From Pseudomonadota bacterium (GTDB lineage: Bacteria; Pseudomonadota; Alphaproteobacteria; Acetobacterales; Acetobacteraceae), in NCBI GenBank assembly GCA_021849425.1, contig JAJZSY010000004.1, positions 1 to 64,000 on the forward strand: a stretch of 64,000 nt of DNA, in the 5' to 3' direction. Position numbers and translations under genes: made by a program. Below are positions 59,197 to 64,000 of the stretch, one piece after another. Positions within the stretch are counted from its first letter, which is position 1. Each line of letters starts with the position of its first letter. The notes beneath the pieces are model-generated. The model made no database searches and had not been told where the DNA came from. It saw only the letters and a list, made by a program, of their open reading frames with translations.

Positions 59197-61122
59197 ATGG
59201 ACCGCACGACAGACACCACCGCCCTGCCCCTCATTCCGCGCGCCGCCCTGTTCGGCAATCCGCGCCGGGCGGGGGCGCAGATCAGCCCCGATGGCGGCGC
59301 GATCGCCTTTCTCGCGCCGCGCGACGGGGTGATGAACCTGTTCGTCGCCCCGCGCGGGCGGATCGACGCGGCGAGGCCGCTGACCGACGAGCGGCGGCGC
59401 GGCATTCCGGGCTACGCCTGGGCGCATGACGGGCGGCATCTGCTCGTGGTCAAGGACAATGACGGGGATGAGAATTTCCATCTCCACGCCGTCGACCGCG
59501 AGACCGGCGCGATGCGCGACCTGACGCCGCACGGCCCGATCCAGGCGGGTATCGTCAAGCTCTCCCGCCGCCATCCCGGCGAGGCGGTGGTCAGCCACAA
59601 CGCGCGCGATCCGCAATGGCCGGATCTCTACCGGATCGAGATCGCGACCGGGCGGGCGACGATGATCGCGGAGAATCCCGGCCTCGCCGGCTTCGATGTG
59701 GACGAGGATTTCATTCTGCGCCTCGCCGCGCGGCTGGAGGGCGATGGCAGCCAGACGGTGCTGCGCCCGGATGGCGCCGGCGGCTGGGCGCCGTTCATGC
59801 GCTTCGCGCCGGAAGACGCGATGACCTCGGGCGTGCTCGGCCTGTTCACCGCCGATGGGCGGACGACGCTGATGCTGAGCAGCGCCGGGCGCGATACCGC
59901 AGCACTCTTCCGCCTCGACCTCGAGACCGGCGCGGCCACGCTGCTCGCCGAGGATGCGCGGGCGGATATCGGCGAAATCATCGTCCGGCTGCACGAGAAC
60001 ACGCCGCTCGCCTATGGGGTGAATTACGAGCGCAACCGCTACGTGGCGCTCGACCCCGCGATCCAGCCGGATCTCGACGCGCTGGATGCTGCCGGGATCG
60101 GCGATTGGGGCATCCAGTCGCGCAGCGAGGACGACCGGTTCTGGATCGTCGGCGCCGCCTCGGACACGGCGCCCGGCGTCGCCTGGCTGTATGACCGCGA
60201 GAGCCGCCAGCTCGAAAAACTCTACGACACGCGGCCCGACCTCGCCGCCGCCCCGCTCGCGCCGATGCGCCCGGTGGTGATCGCCGCACGGGACGGGCTG
60301 TCCCTCGTCTCCTACCTCACCGTGCCGCCGGATGCGGGCGCGGCGCCGCGCCCGCTGGTGCTGCTGGTGCATGGCGGGCCGTGGGCGCGGGATTCCTTCG
60401 GGTTCAACCCGTATCACCAGTGGCTGGCCAATCGGGGCTATGCCGTGCTCTCGGTCAATTTCCGGGCCTCGACCGGGTTCGGCAAGGCGTTCCTCACGGC
60501 CGGCGACCGCGAATGGGGCCGGGCGATGGATGACGACCTGCTGGACGCGGTGGACTGGGCGATCGGCCAGGGCATCGCCGATCCGGACCGGATCGCGATC
60601 ATGGGCGGCTCCTATGGCGGCTATGCGACGCTCGCCGCGATGACCCGGCACCCCGAGCGCTATGCCTGCGGGGTGGATATTGTTGGCCCGTCCAATCTCG
60701 AAACGCTGCTCGCCACCATTCCGCCCTATTGGGAGGCGGGGCGCAGCATCTTCACCCGCGCGCTCGGCGACCCGGCAACGCCGGAGGGGGCGGCGCTGCT
60801 GCGCGAGCGCTCGCCGGTTCACCTTGCCGCGCACCTCGCCCGGCCGCTGCTGATCGGCCAGGGGGCGAACGACCCGCGGGTGAACCAGGCGGAATCCGAC
60901 CAGATGGTGGCGGCGCTGAAGGAAAAGGGCATTCCCGTCACCTACGTCCTGTTCCCCGACGAGGGGCACGGCTTCGCGCGGCCGGAGAACAGCATCGCCT
61001 TCAACGCGATCACCGAGCATTTCCTCGCGACCCATCTCGGCGGCCGGGCGGAGGCGCTGGCGGCGGACGAGATCGGCCGCTCGACGGCGCAGCTCCTCGA
61101 AGGCGCGGACATCCTGCGATGA
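59197..61122 (+). CDS. S9 family prolyl oligopeptidase-like serine peptidase
   Basis: This is a 641-residue peptidase. An N-terminal beta-propeller-like region (to about residue 375) is followed by an alpha/beta hydrolase domain with '[12 protein letters not shown]', the nucleophile '[13 protein letters not shown]', Asp in '[15 protein letters not shown]' and His in '[13 protein letters not shown]'. There is no signal peptide, so it is cytoplasmic. It probably acts on short peptides. It overlaps the next gene by ATGA. Confidence 0.93.
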   Translation: MDRTTDTTALPLIPRAALFGNPRRAGAQISPDGGAIAFLAPRDGVMNLFVAPRGRIDAARPLTDERRRGIPGYAWAHDGRHLLVVKDNDGDENFHLHAVDRETGAMRDLTPHGPIQAGIVKLSRRHPGEAVVSHNARDPQWPDLYRIEIATGRATMIAENPGLAGFDVDEDFILRLAARLEGDGSQTVLRPDGAGGWAPFMRFAPEDAMTSGVLGLFTADGRTTLMLSSAGRDTAALFRLDLETGAATLLAEDARADIGEIIVRLHENTPLAYGVNYERNRYVALDPAIQPDLDALDAAGIGDWGIQSRSEDDRFWIVGAASDTAPGVAWLYDRESRQLEKLYDTRPDLAAAPLAPMRPVVIAARDGLSLVSYLTVPPDAGAAPRPLVLLVHGGPWARDSFGFNPYHQWLANRGYAVLSVNFRASTGFGKAFLTAGDREWGRAMDDDLLDAVDWAIGQGIADPDRIAIMGGSYGGYATLAAMTRHPERYACGVDIVGPSNLETLLATIPPYWEAGRSIFTRALGDPATPEGAALLRERSPVHLAAHLARPLLIGQGANDPRVNQAESDQMVAALKEKGIPVTYVLFPDEGHGFARPENSIAFNAITEHFLATHLGGRAEALAADEIGRSTAQLLEGADILR

Positions 61123-61751
61123 AGGGCATCGTTACCCGCAAGCGCGTCATGATGGCGCTGGAGATTCTGTTCAATTTCCTGCTGCCCTGGACGGTCTATC
61201 ACTTCAGCAAGCCGCATATCGGCGAGATTCACGCCATCATGGCCTCGGCCGCGCCGCCGATCGTGTGGAGTCTCGTGGAATTCGCCCGCCACCGGCGGGT
61301 GGACGCGATTTCGGTGATGGTGCTGGGCGGCATCGCGCTGTCGCTGCTCGGCTTCGCGCTCGGCGGCTCGCCCAAGCTGCTGCTGATGCGGGAATCGCTG
61401 ATCACCGGGCTGATCGGCCTCGTGTTCATCGGCTCGGCGCTGATCCGCCGGCCGCTGATCTATGTGCTCGCCAGCGCCAGCCTGAAGCGGCAATCGGCCG
61501 AGGACAGCGCGGAATTCGAGGCGCATCGCGACCAGCCGGGGTTCCGGCGGGTGATGAGCGTGATGACGATCGTCTGGGGCGTCGGGCTGGTGGCGGAGAC
61601 GGCGGTGCGCAGCGTTCTGGTGTTTTCGCTGCCGGTCGGGCGGTTTCTCATCGTCGGGCCGGTCGTCGGCTATGCGACGATCGGGCTGCTGATGCTGTGG
61701 ACGTTCCTTTATGGCCGCGCCGCCGAAAAAGCCGGGCTGATCGGCGAGTAA
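61119..61751 (+). CDS. VC0807-like integral membrane protein of unknown function
   Basis: This is a 210-residue membrane protein with about five hydrophobic segments. 'LEILFNFLLPWTVYHFSKP', 'ASAAPPIVWSLVEFARHRRVDAIS' and 'RESLITGLIGLVFIGSALIRRPLIY' resemble the VC0807 group. Function is unknown. It is coupled to the S9 peptidase gene by ATGA overlap. Confidence 0.75.
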   Translation: MKGIVTRKRVMMALEILFNFLLPWTVYHFSKPHIGEIHAIMASAAPPIVWSLVEFARHRRVDAISVMVLGGIALSLLGFALGGSPKLLLMRESLITGLIGLVFIGSALIRRPLIYVLASASLKRQSAEDSAEFEAHRDQPGFRRVMSVMTIVWGVGLVAETAVRSVLVFSLPVGRFLIVGPVVGYATIGLLMLWTFLYGRAAEKAGLIGE

Positions 61752-61987
61752 GGCGGCGGGCGGGGCGGGACCGGCGGCAGGGATTCGGTATTTATTAAAA
61801 TTTATCTAATTAATTTGTAATATTTCAAATTTGTCTCATATACTGTGCGTCACGGACGGGTGCCTGGCGCATCGCGACCGCGCTTGAGACCCGGCCGGAC
61901 CGCGAACGCCGCGGCTGGACGACAATTCCGATGACGGCAGGCCTGCGGCGGGATTGGCCCGCATCGCAGGATGGAGGCGAGCAGGAC
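61752..61987. other. AT-rich gap before hybrid kinase
   Basis: This 236-bp gap has an AT-rich patch (61788-61845) with a good promoter (separate entry) and then a GC-rich leader of about 140 bases. No gene is evident. An ATG at 61931 is in frame with the kinase. Confidence 0.6.
61815..61844 (+). promoter_or_regulatory. Predicted sigma-70 promoter of hybrid kinase
   Basis: TTGTAA (61815-61820) and TATACT (61839-61844) are separated by 18 bp in an AT-rich patch, upstream of the hybrid kinase gene. Confidence 0.55.
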
Positions 61988-63700
61988 ATGACGGCCGGTT
62001 CCATTCCGCTGACCCTGACGCGCGCGCGGCAGCCGGCGACAGCCGCGCCGACGCCGCTGCGCGCGCTGATCGAGGCGTTCGACTGGGAGACAACGGCGCT
62101 CGGGCCGATCCGCTCGTGGCCGGCGATCCGCCGCCGCCGGATCGAGCTGATCTGCGCCTCGGATACCGCCATCGCCACCATGTGGGGGCGCGAGGGCGTG
62201 CTGATCTATAACGACGCCTGCGCCGCGCTGCTGGGGCGGTGGCATCCGCGCAGCCTCGGGCGGACGGCGCGCGAGGCGCCGGGCGGGGTGCGGCGGCTGG
62301 TTCGCGACATTCTCGGCCGCACCCTTGCGGGCGACTGCGTGATCCTGTCGGATCACTGCCTCGTCGCCGACCGGGACGGCACGCCGGAGCGGATCTGGCT
62401 GAGCCTGTCCTCGGTGCCGATCATCGATGGCGCCGGGCGGATCGACGGCGCGCATGTCGTGCTGCGCGACACCACGGCGCAGATGCGCGGGCGCGAGGCG
62501 GTGGAGGCGGAGCTGCGGCAGGCGCACAAGATGGACGCCATCGGCCAGATGACCGGCGGGATCTCGCACGATTTCAACAATATCCTGACCGGAATCCTCG
62601 GCAATCTCGACATGCTCGCGGCACGGCTCGAACAGGGCGAGACCGAGGCCGCGCGGTCGTATCTCGAAGGCGCGCGCAGCGCCGCATCCCGCGCCGCCGG
62701 GCTCACCCAGCGCCTGCTCGCGTTCGCGCGCCGGCAGACGCTGGCGCCGGACGTGATCGATATCGGCGCGCTGATCGAGGACATGCGCGAGCTGATCGAC
62801 CGCATGGCCGGCCCGGCGATCGCGGTGCGGACATCGTGCCCGCCGGATATCCGGCCCGGCTTCTGCGACCGCAACCAGCTGGAGAACGCGCTGCTCAACC
62901 TCGCGATCAACGCGCGCGACGCCATGCCGGAGGGCGGGGTGCTGACGCTGGACGCGGCGAACGCGGCGCTGGGCCCGCCGCCGCGCGGCCAGAGCCGGAA
63001 GGCCGGGGCGTATGTGCGGATCGGCATCGCCGATACCGGCTGCGGGATGACGGAGACGGTGCTGGCACAGGCTTTCGAGCCCTTCTTCACCACCAAGCCC
63101 GCCGGCCAGGGCACCGGGCTCGGCCTGTCGATGGTCTATGGCTTCGTCCAGCAATCGGGCGGGCATGTCGAGATCGCCAGCCGGATCGGCGAGGGCACAA
63201 GGGTCAGCCTGTTCATCCCCTGCCCTGCCCCGGACGCCTCGGCGGCGGCGACGACAGGAGAGGCGGCGGCGGCGGGCGATTCGGCGCCGCACGCGGCATG
63301 GCTGCCGGCGGGGCGCGATGTCGTGCTGATCGTCGATGACGAGGATGCGCTGCGGACGCTGCTGGCCGACATGCTGGGCGAGCAGGGATTCGCCGTGCGG
63401 CAGGCGGCGGACGCCGAATCCGGCCTCGACTGGCTGCGCGCGGATGCGGCGATCGGGCTGCTGATCGCCGATATCGGCCTGCCCGGCGCGATGAACGGGC
63501 TCGCCCTCGCCGCCCGCGCGCGGCAGATGCGGCCGGACCTGCCGGTTCTGTTCGTCACCGGCCTCGCCGGGGCGACGGGGCACAAGGCGGGGGGGCGGAC
63601 GGCGACGCTGCGCAAGCCCTTCACCTTCGACTGCCTGCGCCGGCAGCTCTTCCACCTGCTGCACGGCGATGCCGACCGGATGGACCGGCGGGCGGAGTGA
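61988..63700 (+). CDS. PAS hybrid sensor histidine kinase with C-terminal receiver
   Basis: This is a soluble 570-residue hybrid kinase. A PAS-like domain ('TTALGPIRSWPAIRRRRIELI', 'REGVLIYNDACAALLG') precedes HisKA with 'GGISHDFNNILTGILGNLDML', HATPase with 'NLAINARDAMPEGG', 'IADTGCGMTETV' and 'GTGLGLSMVYGFVQQ', and a receiver with 'IVDDEDALRTLL' and 'LLIADIGLPGAMNG'. ATG 61988 has GGAGG and AGGA upstream; an in-frame ATG at 61931 adds 19 residues. No partner regulator is adjacent. Confidence 0.93.
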   Translation: MTAGSIPLTLTRARQPATAAPTPLRALIEAFDWETTALGPIRSWPAIRRRRIELICASDTAIATMWGREGVLIYNDACAALLGRWHPRSLGRTAREAPGGVRRLVRDILGRTLAGDCVILSDHCLVADRDGTPERIWLSLSSVPIIDGAGRIDGAHVVLRDTTAQMRGREAVEAELRQAHKMDAIGQMTGGISHDFNNILTGILGNLDMLAARLEQGETEAARSYLEGARSAASRAAGLTQRLLAFARRQTLAPDVIDIGALIEDMRELIDRMAGPAIAVRTSCPPDIRPGFCDRNQLENALLNLAINARDAMPEGGVLTLDAANAALGPPPRGQSRKAGAYVRIGIADTGCGMTETVLAQAFEPFFTTKPAGQGTGLGLSMVYGFVQQSGGHVEIASRIGEGTRVSLFIPCPAPDASAAATTGEAAAAGDSAPHAAWLPAGRDVVLIVDDEDALRTLLADMLGEQGFAVRQAADAESGLDWLRADAAIGLLIADIGLPGAMNGLALAARARQMRPDLPVLFVTGLAGATGHKAGGRTATLRKPFTFDCLRRQLFHLLHGDADRMDRRAE

Positions 63701-63721
63701 AGCCTCGGGGGGCTGCGCCGG

Positions 63722-64000
63722 TCAGGACGTTGCGAGGTGCCGCAGCGCCCGGGCCTGCTCGGGCCAGTTCGGCAGGCCGCGCGCGTGTTGCCAGGCGATG
63801 GCTCCCATCTGCGCGCGCAAAGCGGGGCTGAAGACGAGCCGGCGCATCGCCTTGCCGAGCTGAGCCACGTCATCCACCGGGGCGACGATTCCGGCACCGG
63901 TCGGGACCAGTTCGCCGGCCGCGCCACCCTCGGTGATGGCGACCGGCAGACCCCGCGCCATCGCCTCGGCGATCGCCATGCCGAACCCCTCGAACCTTGT
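63722..64000 (-). CDS. Glycosyltransferase family 4 protein, 5' part cut by window
   Basis: Only the last 92 codons are visible, and the frame runs off the right edge. 'RFEGFGMAIAEAMARGLPVAI' is the nucleotide-sugar binding E-x7-E signature of GT4 enzymes, followed by 'GAAGELVPTGAGIVAPVDDVAQLGKAM'. The ATG at 63979 is internal, not the start. Substrate cannot be told. Confidence 0.85.
   Translation of the reverse strand, partial: TRFEGFGMAIAEAMARGLPVAITEGGAAGELVPTGAGIVAPVDDVAQLGKAMRRLVFSPALRAQMGAIAWQHARGLPNWPEQARALRHLATS

Noticed and set aside
57958-61035. Minus-strand 1025-codon open frame
   Set aside because: Antisense to the FetAB-like pair and the S9 peptidase; His/Arg-rich shadow.

Overview
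The window is a contiguous piece of a GC-rich (roughly 70% by eye) alphaproteobacterial chromosome. Gene content points to the Acetobacteraceae/Rhodospirillales: red-type RuBisCO with CbbX, a soluble NAD-dependent formate dehydrogenase, the order folP-glmM-thiD, and dnaG-rpoD preceded by yqeY. An Acidiphilium-like acidophile is my best guess, but that is inference from gene content, not a database match. Coding density is high, and many neighbouring genes overlap by ATGA, GTGA or TGATG. I see no rRNA, tRNA, CRISPR array, prophage or transposase.

Layout. 1-4.2 kb: the 3' end of gatB, then a copper-delivery cluster with three Sco1/SenC proteins, a PCuAC chaperone and a cytochrome c. 4.3-8 kb: a GT39 glycosyltransferase and otsBA (trehalose). 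7.9-13.5 kb, minus strand: pseudouridine synthase, GNAT, rpoD, dnaG, yqeY. 13.5-21.8 kb, minus strand: a GGDEF/EAL protein, gcdH, a DEAD-box helicase, an EnvZ/OmpR-type pair and a MarR regulator. 22-28 kb: ilvE, a DUF202 protein, a Bcr/CflA exporter, a glutamine-amidotransferase-like hydrolase, a glutamine-rich small protein, accD and folC.

28-37.3 kb is a formate module: alcohol dehydrogenase, LysR regulator, fdsGBA-fdhD-fdsD and a formate/nitrite-family channel. 37.3-42 kb holds DUF1491, a ThiY/NMT1-type ABC importer, fabI and pdxH. 42.1-48 kb is a minus-strand Calvin-cycle operon, fbp-prk-fba-cbbL-cbbS-cbbX. Together with the formate genes it would let the cell import formate, oxidise it to CO2 plus NADH and refix the CO2. 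48-53.5 kb: an orphan CpaE/TadZ-like ATPase, Ohr, folP-glmM-thiD and a small unknown protein. 53.7-64 kb: a hydrolase, GST, UDG-like protein, phhB, M20 peptidase, FetAB-like ABC pair, S9 peptidase, a membrane protein, a hybrid histidine kinase and the end of a glycosyltransferase.

The most interesting non-coding signals are these. The fds leader can form mutually exclusive helices around the fdsG Shine-Dalgarno, behind a good promoter and a LysR-type box. The ilvE leader has a hairpin covering the ribosome site of a seven-codon mini-ORF that overlaps the ilvE start. A dispersed palindromic repeat supplies the stop codons of two unrelated genes. A duplicated 14-mer separates accD from folC.
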